The notes under the pieces: model-generated
The model's database searches: none
What the model was told of the DNA's origin: nothing
Seen by the model: only the letters and a program-made list of their open reading frames with translations
Made by a program: the position numbers and the translations under genes
Shown here: positions 1-6,907 of the stretch, one piece after another
Layout: the number at the start of each line of letters is the position of its first letter
How positions within the stretch are numbered: position 1 is the first letter of the stretch
NCBI RefSeq assembly: GCF_002027545.1
Contig: NZ_MXAN01000099.1
Span: 1 to 6,913 of the forward strand
Reading direction: 5' to 3'
Source: Moraxella lacunata
Lineage (GTDB): Bacteria > Pseudomonadota > Gammaproteobacteria > Pseudomonadales > Moraxellaceae
Length of the DNA: 6,913 bases

Positions 1-55
1 GATTTGGGGGTCGGTTCAGTATCTGCCCTGTTTTTTATTTAGTGTACTAAAACCA

Positions 56-1540
56 TCAATCCTTCCATGCTGTTCTGTCTGCTTCGGTTTTAAGCTTAGG
101 AAACAGGTCGGGGTCAAAGCTGATGTCTTTTAGGTCAACACCTGACTTGATTTGACGTTCATAGTCTTTTAGGACACGCAGTGCCACAGGCGATAGCCAC
201 ACAATGGCGATAAGGTTAATAACTGCCATGATGCCCATCGTCAAGTCAGCAAAGTTCCAAACCGTTTTTAGGTCGGCAACAGACCCCACAAAGACCATGA
301 CAAGCAGGGCGATGCGTAGCCCCATCATGGCAGGCTTGGCGTTTTTTTGACCAGACAAAAACTCAATATTGCTCTCGCCATAGCTATAATTGGCAATGAT
401 AGTGGTGAATGAAAAAAAGAAAATCGCCACCGCCACAAACACCACACCAAATTGCCCCACATATTGCGACAGGGCAAGCTGGGTAAGTTGAATGCCCGTC
501 TGCTCAGAGTTTGGGTCAACCACGCCAGATAAGATGATGATGGAGGCGGTAGCGGTACAGATGACGATGGTATCCATAAACACCCCAAGCATTTGCATGA
601 AACCTTGTACAGCAGGGTGATTGGGATAAGTCTGAGCGGTTGCAGCGGCGTTGGGAGCAGAACCCATGCCTGCTTCGTTGGAGAACAGACCACGTTTTAT
701 GCCATTAATCATGGCTGATGCAACGGTATAGCCTAAGACCCCACCTGCGGCCTGTTCAAATCCAAAGGCGGATTTGAAGATGATGGCAATGGCGGCAGGA
801 AACTGGGTGATGTTGCTAATAATGATAAACAAAGCCAGCAAAACGTATAAAATCGCCATGATTGGCACAATCTTACCTGCCACCTTAGCAACTGAACGCA
901 TGCCCCCAAAAACCACAGGAGCGACCAAAATCACTAAAAATAGCCCCGTTACCCAAGGGGGGATGTTAAAGGCTTCCAGACTTGCCTGAGCGATGGTATT
1001 GGCTTGCACACCATTAAAGGCAAGTCCAAAGGCAATGAGCAGGCACACCGAAAAGATGATGGCAAGCCAGCGTTGCCCCAACCCTGCTTGAATGTAGTAG
1101 GCAGGGCCACCACGAAAGACGTTGTCAGTGTGGGGGACTTTATAAGCCTGAGCAAGAGCAGACTCAATAAAGCTTGTTGCCATCCCCAAAATGGCTGTAA
1201 CCCACATCCAAAACACCGCCCCAGCACCCCCCAAATAAATGGCGATGGCAACCCCTGCAAGGTTACCTGTACCGACCCGTGCTGCCAACGACGTCATTAG
1301 GGCTTCGTAGGAACTGATACCGCCCAAGCGACCGCCTTGCCCTGATACTCTAAGAAGTTTCCATAAATGTCCAAAATAGCGAAATTGAGCAAAGCCTGTG
1401 GCAATGGTAAAATAAATGCCTCCACCAACCAACAAAAACACAATAAGACCATACCAAGGATTGCCCACTATTAGCCAATCGCCATTGCCCCAAATAAGGC
1501 TTACGCCCCAATTGATGAGACTGTTAAACCATTCAAACAT
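56..1540 (-). CDS. AGCS-family sodium:alanine/glycine symporter
   Basis: This is an inner-membrane secondary transporter that should import alanine and/or glycine with Na+. The 494-residue product has the hallmarks of the AGCS family (Na_Ala_symp): GTGNLAGVAIA at 90-100, GGPAYYI at 144-150, RGLFSNEAGMGSAP at 283-296 and NYSYGES at 384-390. About ten to eleven hydrophobic segments are visible, starting near residues 28-48 and ending near 432-453, followed by a charged cytoplasmic tail rich in K, D and E. The ATG at 1540 is preferred over the in-frame GTG two codons upstream: a GGAG Shine-Dalgarno lies five bases before the ATG, whereas it would overlap the GTG. Length is normal for the family (about 450-550). 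It is divergent from pncA. Its leader carries a terminator-shaped hairpin (see 1561-1587). The family call is firm; alanine versus glycine preference cannot be read from the sequence. Confidence 0.95.
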   Translation of the reverse strand: MFEWFNSLINWGVSLIWGNGDWLIVGNPWYGLIVFLLVGGGIYFTIATGFAQFRYFGHLWKLLRVSGQGGRLGGISSYEALMTSLAARVGTGNLAGVAIAIYLGGAGAVFWMWVTAILGMATSFIESALAQAYKVPHTDNVFRGGPAYYIQAGLGQRWLAIIFSVCLLIAFGLAFNGVQANTIAQASLEAFNIPPWVTGLFLVILVAPVVFGGMRSVAKVAGKIVPIMAILYVLLALFIIISNITQFPAAIAIIFKSAFGFEQAAGGVLGYTVASAMINGIKRGLFSNEAGMGSAPNAAATAQTYPNHPAVQGFMQMLGVFMDTIVICTATASIIILSGVVDPNSEQTGIQLTQLALSQYVGQFGVVFVAVAIFFFSFTTIIANYSYGESNIEFLSGQKNAKPAMMGLRIALLVMVFVGSVADLKTVWNFADLTMGIMAVINLIAIVWLSPVALRVLKDYERQIKSGVDLKDISFDPDLFPKLKTEADRTAWKD

Positions 1541-1560
1541 AGCCACTCCGTTTAGTTCAC

Positions 1561-1587
1561 AAAAAAAGCAAGGATTGACCTTGCTTT
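1561..1587 (-). terminator. Terminator-shaped hairpin in the symporter 5' leader
   Basis: On the minus strand a perfect 9-bp stem (AAAGCAAGG pairing with CCTTGCTTT, arms 1579-1587 and 1565-1573, loop TCAAT) runs directly into seven T residues (1567-1561). This is the form of a Rho-independent terminator, but it lies upstream of the symporter start at 1540 and just downstream of its best promoter. It could be an attenuator, a 5' stabilising hairpin, or a barrier to transcription running antisense through pncA. No T tract follows on the plus strand, so it works only in the minus direction. Confidence 0.7.
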
Positions 1588-1599
1588 GGTAAAGATGTT

Positions 1600-1628
1600 A
1601 TTATAAAAAAAAATGTCAATGATTACAA
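1600..1628 (-). promoter_or_regulatory. Candidate sigma-70 promoter for the AGCS symporter
   Basis: Read on the minus strand, TTGTAA (1628-1623, 4 of 6 to the -35 consensus) is followed after 17 bases by a perfect TATAAT (1605-1600). Transcription would start near 1592-1596, giving a leader of about 55 bases that contains the hairpin at 1565-1587. A perfect TTGACA also occurs at 1619-1614, but only 8 bases from the -10 box, which is too close to serve as its -35. Confidence 0.6.
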
Positions 1629-1636
1629 GCATTACA

Positions 1637-1652
1637 ATGATGGCACCATCAT
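1637..1652. promoter_or_regulatory. Perfect dyad between divergent genes, possible operator
   Basis: ATGATGG and CCATCAT form perfect 7-base arms around a CA centre, 16 bases in all. The site lies just upstream of the symporter's candidate -35 box and about 50 bases before the candidate pncA -35. Its position and symmetry suit a dimeric DNA-binding regulator, but I cannot name the protein. Two direct copies of ATTACAA (1622-1628 and 1631-1637) adjoin it. Confidence 0.35.
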
Positions 1653-1704
1653 GTTGGCGTGGATGAGATTGATAAAATAGCGACATATAAATTAGGCTTG
1701 CTTT

Positions 1705-1734
1705 TTGACAAAATTTTATGCAAACTAATAGACT
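1705..1734 (+). promoter_or_regulatory. Candidate pncA promoter
   Basis: A perfect TTGACA (1705-1710) is followed after 18 bases by TAGACT (1729-1734, 4 of 6 to the -10 consensus). The predicted start, near 1741, would leave a very short leader holding the AAGGA ribosome-binding site at 1747-1751. The weak -10 box suggests modest or activated expression. Confidence 0.45.
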
Positions 1735-1757
1735 TTTAAACAATAAAAGGAATGTTT

Positions 1758-2372
1758 ATGAAAGCCTTACTGGTTGTGGATATACAAAACGGCTTTATTG
1801 ATGGTAATTTGGCAGTGGCAAACAGCCATACAATCATCCCCACAATTAACCGTCTAATCGCCCATTTTGATACCGTCATTTTGACCCAAGATTATCACCC
1901 TGCTACGCACATCTCATTTTATCAAAACCATGTCGGCAAAGAGGCATTTGATACGATACAGTTACCTTATGGCACGCAGGTGCTATGGCCTGCCCACTGT
2001 GTGCAAGGCACACCTGATGCCAACTTTCATGATGATTTAAAGGCTGACAAAGCCCAATTAATCATCCGTAAAGGTTATCATCAGCACATAGACAGTTATT
2101 CAGCGTTCATGGAGGCAGATAGGACAACAAAAACAGGGCTGGCAGGCTATTTGCATGAACGTGGCGTAAGTGATGTGTATGTGGTTGGTATTGCCACTGA
2201 TTTTTGTGTGGCATGGACAGCGATGGATGCGGTGGCATTTGGATTTAGGTGTACGGTCATTACTGATGCAACCGCCCCAATTGACATGAATGGTTCATTA
2301 GATAAGGCCATGGCAGACATGACAGCAGTTGGGGTAGCGTTTATTAATTCAAAATATATTATAAATCAATGA
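1758..2372 (+). CDS. pncA: Nicotinamidase (pyrazinamidase)
   Basis: This cytoplasmic enzyme hydrolyses nicotinamide to nicotinate and ammonia, feeding NAD salvage; members also convert pyrazinamide to pyrazinoic acid. The 204-residue protein is an isochorismatase-like hydrolase. The expected catalytic triad is visible: D8 in VVDIQNGF, K105 in IIRKGYH and C150 in GIATDFC. Metal-binding residues are D45 and H47 in the DYHPATH motif (with H51 beside them) and H80 in WPAHC. The ATG at 1758 is chosen over the in-frame ATG at 1752, because AAGGA at 1747-1751 sits six bases from the former and directly abuts the latter. Length matches the family (about 180-215). It appears monocistronic, with the tRNA promoter starting only about 35 bases after the stop. 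Confidence in the function is high. Confidence 0.95.
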   Translation: MKALLVVDIQNGFIDGNLAVANSHTIIPTINRLIAHFDTVILTQDYHPATHISFYQNHVGKEAFDTIQLPYGTQVLWPAHCVQGTPDANFHDDLKADKAQLIIRKGYHQHIDSYSAFMEADRTTKTGLAGYLHERGVSDVYVVGIATDFCVAWTAMDAVAFGFRCTVITDATAPIDMNGSLDKAMADMTAVGVAFINSKYIINQ

Positions 2373-2379
2373 CTTATAA

Positions 2380-2405
2380 ACTTTTTAAAACTTTTATTAA
2401 AAAGT
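2380..2405 (+). terminator. Weak AT-rich hairpin after pncA
   Basis: ACTTTTTAA and TTAAAAAGT make a 9-bp inverted repeat with an 8-base loop shortly after the pncA stop. The stem has only one G-C pair and no T tract follows, so it is a poor intrinsic terminator. pncA transcription may run through into the tRNA unit. Confidence 0.25.
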
Positions 2406-2407
2406 GC

Positions 2408-2435
2408 TTGCCAAATTTTAAAAGGTGTATATAAT
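2408..2435 (+). promoter_or_regulatory. tRNA-Leu promoter
   Basis: TTGCCA (2408-2413) and a perfect TATAAT (2430-2435) are separated by 16 bases. Transcription would start near 2442, about 25 bases before the mature tRNA. The short leader contains CATCAA...TTGATG (2442-2461), which can fold into a 6-bp hairpin ending five bases before the tRNA and could influence 5' processing. Confidence 0.7.
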
Positions 2436-2466
2436 ATGCCACATCAAGACGAAAGTTGATGAATCT

Positions 2467-2551
2467 GGGGTCGTGGCGAAATTGGTAGACGCACTGGATT
2501 TAGGTTCCAGCGGGGCGACCCGTGAGAGTTCGAGTCTCTCCGACCCCACCA
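2467..2551 (+). tRNA. tRNA-Leu (anticodon UAG)
   Basis: This is an 85-base class II tRNA with a complete cloverleaf. The acceptor stem is GGGGTCG/CGACCCC, followed by A73 and an encoded CCA (2549-2551). The D stem is GCG/CGC. The anticodon stem CTGGA/TCCAG encloses loop TTTAGGT, with anticodon TAG at 2501-2503 and G37 after it, reading CUA and other CUN codons. The long variable arm CGGG/CCCG is typical of leucine tRNAs. The T stem GAGAG/CTCTC carries loop TTCGAGT. It resembles the E. coli leuW-type tRNA-Leu(UAG). It has its own promoter and terminator. Confidence 0.98.
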
Positions 2552-2556
2552 TATAC

Positions 2557-2584
2557 AAAAACCTGCTGTTAAGGCGGGTTTTTT
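2557..2584 (+). terminator. Intrinsic terminator of tRNA-Leu
   Basis: AACCTGC (2560-2566) pairs with GCGGGTT (2574-2580), with one G-U pair and a 7-base loop, followed by a T run to 2584. Upstream A residues can pair with the T run and lengthen the stem. It begins six bases after the CCA end and separates the tRNA from rimO. Confidence 0.85.
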
Positions 2585-2684
2585 GCTATGTAAGTTTTAA
2601 CATGCGATAAAATTAATTAAAATTTCAATAATCTCAATGCCCATCAGCCAAGTTTATCCTTAGCCAATCTTTATCCAAAACATC

Positions 2685-4214
2685 ATGACCGTTCAAACCT
2701 TTAACCCTAAGCATTCCAATGCAAATCCTAGCAAAGTTGGTTATCACCATAAAGCCAACCATAACCAAAACCGCACCATTGACCAAAGTGTCAATTTGCA
2801 AAATACCGCTCTTGTGCAAATTGACAAGCCAAATGATGGTTCAGATGATGCCATTAAAACGCCCAAAGTCGGCTTTGTGTCTTTGGGTTGCCCCAAGGCA
2901 CTTGTGGATAGCGAGCGGATTATTACCGAGCTTACTCGTGAGGGCTATCAAGTCGCCAAGGATTATGATGGGGCAGATTTGGTAGTGGTGAATACCTGTG
3001 GCTTTATTGAATCTGCTGTTCAAGAAAGCCTTGATGCCATTGGTGAGGCGATCACCAAAAACGGCAAAGTCATCGTAACAGGCTGTTTGGGTAAAGATGC
3101 CCAAAAAATTCGCACCATGCACCCTGCTGTATTGGCAGTAACTGGGGCACATGCTTATGATGAGGTGGTCAAGGCAGTAACGCACCACGTACCAAAACCT
3201 GCCAAATCAAAGACTTATGACCCCAAGATTGACCTTATTAATGATGCAGGCGTGAAACTAACCCCTGCTCATTATGCTTATCTTAAAATCAGCGAAGGCT
3301 GTAATCATCGCTGTACGTTTTGTATCATTCCGTCTTTGCGTGGGGATTTGGTGTCTCGTACCATTGACAGCGTGATGAATGAAGCGGTTGCCCTAAAAAA
3401 AGCAGGGGTCAAAGAGCTACTTGTCATCAGTCAAGACACATCCGCTTATGGCGTGGATTTAAAATATAAAATGGCATTTTGGCAGGGCGAGCCGATAAAG
3501 ACCAAGTTTTTTGATATGTGCCAAGCCTTAGCACGCCTTGGCATTTGGGTGCGTTTACATTATGTATACCCTTATCCGCACGTGGATAACGTGGTGCAAA
3601 TTATGGCAGACAGCATAAAAGCCAGTGGTGGCAGGGGTGGGCTTTTGCCATATCTTGACATTCCGTTTCAGCATGCCAGCCCATCTGTATTAAAGGCGAT
3701 GAAACGTCCTGCCATGAGTGAAAACACCCTAGAACGCCTTGCTATATGGCGACAGATTTGCCCTAATATCGTCATTCGTTCTACCTTTGTGGTGGGCTTT
3801 CCAGGTGAGACAGAAGAGGATTTTGAGTATCTTTTGAATTGGTTAAAACAAGCACGCCTTGACCGTGTGGGCTGTTTTACTTATTCAGAGATTGACGGAG
3901 CGGCCGCCAATGATTTACCCAATCCTGTGCCAGAGTCCATCAAGCAAGCACGTTATGAGCGTTTTATGGCACTGGCACAACAAATCAGCAAAGAGAAACT
4001 TCAAGAAAAAGTCGGGCAAACTTTGGTGGTGTTGGTTGATGAGATTGACTTTGATGAAAACATTGCCATTTGCCGTAGCTATGCCGATGCTCCTGAGATT
4101 GATGGTCATGTGTATGTGGATGATATTGATGAGACAGTAAAAGTGGGGCAATTTTTGACCGTAACCATCGATGAGGCCAGTGAATATGATTTGTTTGCCA
4201 GTTTTGTGGCATAA
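2685..4214 (+). CDS. rimO: Ribosomal protein S12 methylthiotransferase
   Basis: RimO adds a methylthio group to the beta-carbon of a conserved aspartate in ribosomal protein S12 (D89 in E. coli numbering). The N-terminal UPF0004 domain has the three cysteines for one 4Fe-4S cluster: C69 in GCPK, C105 in NTCGF and C134 in TGCLG. The radical-SAM core carries the CxxxCxxC motif at C206, C210 and C213 (GCNHRCTFC). A C-terminal TRAM domain covers about 443-508. E. coli RimO, recalled as about 441 residues, aligns from residue 60 on. This protein has 509, mainly because of an N, H and Q rich N-terminal stretch. A short insert rich in G, S and K lies near 310-319. ATG 2685 is the only in-frame ATG before the domain, and no Shine-Dalgarno precedes it; GTG 2814 and TTG 2796 are in-frame alternatives, also without one. 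A weak promoter may lie at 2597-2623 (TTAACA, 15 bases, TAAAAT). Function is certain; the start is not. Confidence 0.95.
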   Translation: MTVQTFNPKHSNANPSKVGYHHKANHNQNRTIDQSVNLQNTALVQIDKPNDGSDDAIKTPKVGFVSLGCPKALVDSERIITELTREGYQVAKDYDGADLVVVNTCGFIESAVQESLDAIGEAITKNGKVIVTGCLGKDAQKIRTMHPAVLAVTGAHAYDEVVKAVTHHVPKPAKSKTYDPKIDLINDAGVKLTPAHYAYLKISEGCNHRCTFCIIPSLRGDLVSRTIDSVMNEAVALKKAGVKELLVISQDTSAYGVDLKYKMAFWQGEPIKTKFFDMCQALARLGIWVRLHYVYPYPHVDNVVQIMADSIKASGGRGGLLPYLDIPFQHASPSVLKAMKRPAMSENTLERLAIWRQICPNIVIRSTFVVGFPGETEEDFEYLLNWLKQARLDRVGCFTYSEIDGAAANDLPNPVPESIKQARYERFMALAQQISKEKLQEKVGQTLVVLVDEIDFDENIAICRSYADAPEIDGHVYVDDIDETVKVGQFLTVTIDEASEYDLFASFVA

Positions 4215-4279
4215 ATTAGACAATGACAAGGCAGGCCATTTTTTTGTTTTTATCCAAATTTTAAAATCCTTAATCTTGT

Positions 4280-4300
4280 TGGGTGATTATTTGGTAAAAT
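4280..4300 (+). repeat. 21-base promoter-like repeat, copy A
   Basis: The element reads TGGGTGATT, six variable bases ending TGG, then TAAAAT. It matches copy B at 4383-4403 in 18 of 21 positions, exactly 103 bases away. TGG-TAAAAT has the shape of an extended -10 box. No good -35 is visible at the right distance. Confidence 0.5.
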
Positions 4301-4375
4301 AATAACAACTTTATTAAAAAATCTGTAAGTTTTGTGAAATTGAGTAATAAAGTGGACGTAAAATGTAGCTTGCTC

Positions 4376-4403
4376 TTGTGTGTGGGTGATTTTATGCTAA
4401 AAT
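4376..4403 (+). promoter_or_regulatory. Candidate promoter for the PepSY gene, containing repeat copy B
   Basis: TTGTGT (4376-4381, 3 of 6) is followed after 16 bases by an extended -10 box TGC-TAAAAT (4395-4403). The -10 lies within copy B (4383-4403) of the 21-base repeat. Transcription from here would give a leader of about 80 bases. A second candidate lies closer to the gene: TTGACT (4431-4436), 18 bases, TTTAAA (4455-4460), within the 9-base tandem repeat. I cannot tell which is used. Confidence 0.4.
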
Positions 4404-4442
4404 GGCGTCAAATTAAAGATTGATGATGAATTGACTTTAATT

Positions 4443-4469
4443 TTGTTTAAATTGTTTAAATTGTTTAAT
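4443..4469 (+). repeat. Three tandem 9-base units (TTGTTTAAA)
   Basis: TTGTTTAAA occurs twice in tandem (4443-4451 and 4452-4460), followed by a third copy differing only in its last base (4461-4469). The array lies 21 bases before the PepSY start codon and overlaps a possible -10 box, so a change in unit number could change promoter spacing. It may also be simple AT-rich sequence. Confidence 0.6.
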
Positions 4470-4490
4470 ATATCCCAATTGGAGTAAAGC

Positions 4491-4787
4491 ATGAAAAAAA
4501 TCCTAGCATCTATTTTGGCACTGTCTTTGCTTGCCCCTGTTGTAGCTTTTGCAGATTACGAAGACATGATTGAGCGTCAGATTTATATGGATCCCAGCTA
4601 TCAAGCCAATGTACAAAAAGCTGTAAAAATCTTGCAGGATAGAGGCTATCGCATCAAAGACATCGAGCCTGGTGTGCATCTTGGACAAAAGATTTTGGAC
4701 GTTGAAGCTTATAAAGACTTTCAAGAATATGACGTTTACCTAAGCTACCCTGACCTAAAAATTATCAGCGAACGCATTGATTGGTAA
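4491..4787 (+). CDS. Small exported PepSY-domain protein
   Basis: This 98-residue protein should be secreted to the periplasm. Residues 1-21 form a signal peptide: MKK, a hydrophobic run, then VVAFA with a good signal peptidase I site after A21 (A19-F-A21 before D22). The mature part of about 77 residues reads as one PepSY-like domain: a helix with AVKILQDRGYRI (44-55), then strands ending in DVYLSYPDLKIISERID. PepSY domains occur in peptidase propeptides and many small periplasmic proteins, and are thought to inhibit or modulate peptidases or bind partners; no specific role can be assigned here. The start is supported by GGAG at 4481-4484, six bases before the ATG. It is monocistronic, ending at a strong terminator. 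A broken partial copy of its 3' end lies at 4961-5050. Confidence 0.8.
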   Translation: MKKILASILALSLLAPVVAFADYEDMIERQIYMDPSYQANVQKAVKILQDRGYRIKDIEPGVHLGQKILDVEAYKDFQEYDVYLSYPDLKIISERIDW

Positions 4788-4827
4788 TTATCATCAATTA
4801 TCATCATTACAAATTAAGTAATCAATT

Positions 4828-4859
4828 AAAAAAGTAGGCTATTGAAGCCTACTTTTTTT
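4828..4859 (+). terminator. Intrinsic terminator of the PepSY gene
   Basis: A perfect 13-bp stem (arms 4828-4840 and 4846-4858, core AGTAGGCT/AGCCTACT) with loop ATTGA ends in seven T residues. It lies 40 bases after the PepSY stop. The run of A residues before the stem means it could also work on the minus strand. Confidence 0.95.
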
Positions 4860-4869
4860 AGTCAGTATT

Positions 4870-4905
4870 TTTACTGTAATTACTATAATAAAAAATTACT
4901 GTAAT
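4870..4905 (+). promoter_or_regulatory. Two palindromic half-operators flanking a -10 box
   Basis: TTACTGTAAT occurs at 4871-4880 and again at 4896-4905, centres 25 bases apart. The second, extended to ATTACTGTAAT, is a perfect 11-base palindrome around a central T. A perfect TATAAT (4884-4889) lies between them. No good -35 is visible 16-18 bases upstream. This looks like a repressor-controlled promoter that once served the now-broken PepSY copy downstream, but chance in AT-rich DNA is possible. Confidence 0.4.
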
Positions 4906-4940
4906 CAAAAATTATATACAGCTAACAAAATTGAATTTTA

Positions 4941-4979
4941 CCACGGAAACTGTTCGCCCTGAGCTATTTTCCGTTATGG
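4941..4979 (+). other. Long-range inverted repeat in intergenic DNA
   Basis: ACGGAAA (4943-4949) and TTTCCGT (4968-4974) are perfect 7-base arms around an 18-base loop; CCA and TGG just outside can extend the pairing past a small bulge. This patch is visibly more GC-rich than its surroundings. It lies inside or at the edge of the PepSY-derived remnant. Function is unknown. Confidence 0.4.
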
Positions 4980-5050
4980 AAGGTATTTGGGAATACAAAA
5001 TTTAGCTAAGCTACCCTGACCTAAAAATTATCAGCGAACGCATTGACTGA
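4961..5050 (+). pseudogene. Decayed partial copy of the PepSY gene
   Basis: Positions 5006-5046 repeat positions 4740-4780 of the intact PepSY gene exactly (41 bases), and 45 of 46 bases match from 5001. Read in the same frame, the copy encodes LSYPDLKIISERID and a stop at 5048-5050. Just upstream, the tyrosine codon TAC of the intact gene is TAG (5003-5005). Before that stop the frame reads SVMEGIWEYKI, which lines up loosely with DVEAYKDFQEYDVY of the intact protein if two codons are missing. No start codon, signal peptide or first half of the domain is recognisable. Its own terminator follows at 5098-5127. I read this as the tail of a former tandem paralogue, either recently gene-converted by its neighbour or copied over a short stretch. 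The exact duplication is certain; the left limit is a guess. Confidence 0.65.
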
Positions 5051-5097
5051 TGAGCATCTGATTGATTGGTGGTCATTGATTGTCAATTACCACTACC

Positions 5098-5127
5098 AAA
5101 AGATTTGAATGGATTCAAGTCTTTTTT
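5098..5127 (+). terminator. Intrinsic terminator before pyrG
   Basis: AAAAGATTTGAAT (5098-5110) pairs with ATTCAAGTCTTTT (5113-5125) through 13 pairs, one of them G-U, with a GG tip that must open slightly, followed by more T. It lies 48 bases after the stop of the PepSY remnant and about 100 bases before pyrG. It lies upstream of the candidate pyrG promoter, so it most likely ends the old PepSY-copy transcript and insulates pyrG. Confidence 0.75.
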
Positions 5128-5151
5128 GTTTTGACCGATTTGACAAAAATT

Positions 5152-5179
5152 TTGGGAATTTGCTGTTGCCCCCTATATT
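5152..5179 (+). promoter_or_regulatory. Candidate pyrG promoter
   Basis: TTGGGA (5152-5157, 4 of 6) and TATATT (5174-5179, 5 of 6) are 16 bases apart. The leader would be about 45 bases. It overlaps a tandem repeat of TTTTTTAGTA (5179-5188 and 5189-5198), giving an unusual T-rich initially transcribed region. Confidence 0.45.
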
Positions 5180-5218
5180 TTTTTAGTATTTTTTAGTAAA
5201 ATTCTCTTTTACCAATAA

Positions 5219-6865
<1,647 letters not shown>

Positions 6866-6885
6866 AGCATTACAATAAAATAAAT

Positions 6886-6907
6886 GGGGCGGTTTTGAAC
6901 CGCACCC
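6886..6907. terminator. Hairpin after pyrG
   Basis: GCGGTT (6889-6894) pairs with AACCGC (6898-6903); beyond a bulged A6904, GGG (6886-6888) pairs with CCC (6905-6907). It starts 20 bases after the pyrG stop. On the plus strand no T tract follows within the window, while on the minus strand it is followed by a T-rich stretch. It may serve pyrG, a converging gene beyond the window, or both. Confidence 0.5.

Noticed and set aside
11..52. Possible terminators after the symporter: CAG/CTG hairpin before T6 on the plus strand, and TTTAGT/ACTAAA inverted repeat
   Set aside because: The first has a very short interrupted stem; the second has no G-C core and no T tract on the minus strand. Neither is convincing.
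325..1300. Several open frames overlapping the symporter on both strands
   Set aside because: They lie inside a clearly conserved coding gene, have low-complexity translations and no ribosome-binding sites; they are shadow frames.
1600..1619. Perfect TTGACA (minus strand, 1619-1614) next to perfect TATAAT
   Set aside because: Only 8 bases separate them, far too few for a sigma-70 promoter; TTGTAA at 1628-1623 has the right 17-base spacing.
1588..1757. Glycine riboswitch upstream of the symporter
   Set aside because: I looked for conserved aptamer elements on the minus strand and found none; the leader from the predicted start is only about 55 bases, too short for an aptamer.
2425..2610. 61-residue open frame across the tRNA gene
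   Set aside because: It spans the whole tRNA and its terminator and is not coding.
4227..4252. GGC-AG-GCC followed by a T run after rimO, as a terminator
   Set aside because: The stem is three pairs with a two-base loop, which cannot form; the region may rely on another mode of termination.
4787..4806. Two tandem copies of ATTATCATCA after the PepSY stop
   Set aside because: Only two short AT-rich units with no evident role.
1574..4845. Same ATTGA loop (plus strand) in the hairpins at 1565-1587 and 4828-4858
   Set aside because: The stems differ and the hairpins act on opposite strands; a shared five-base loop alone is easily chance.
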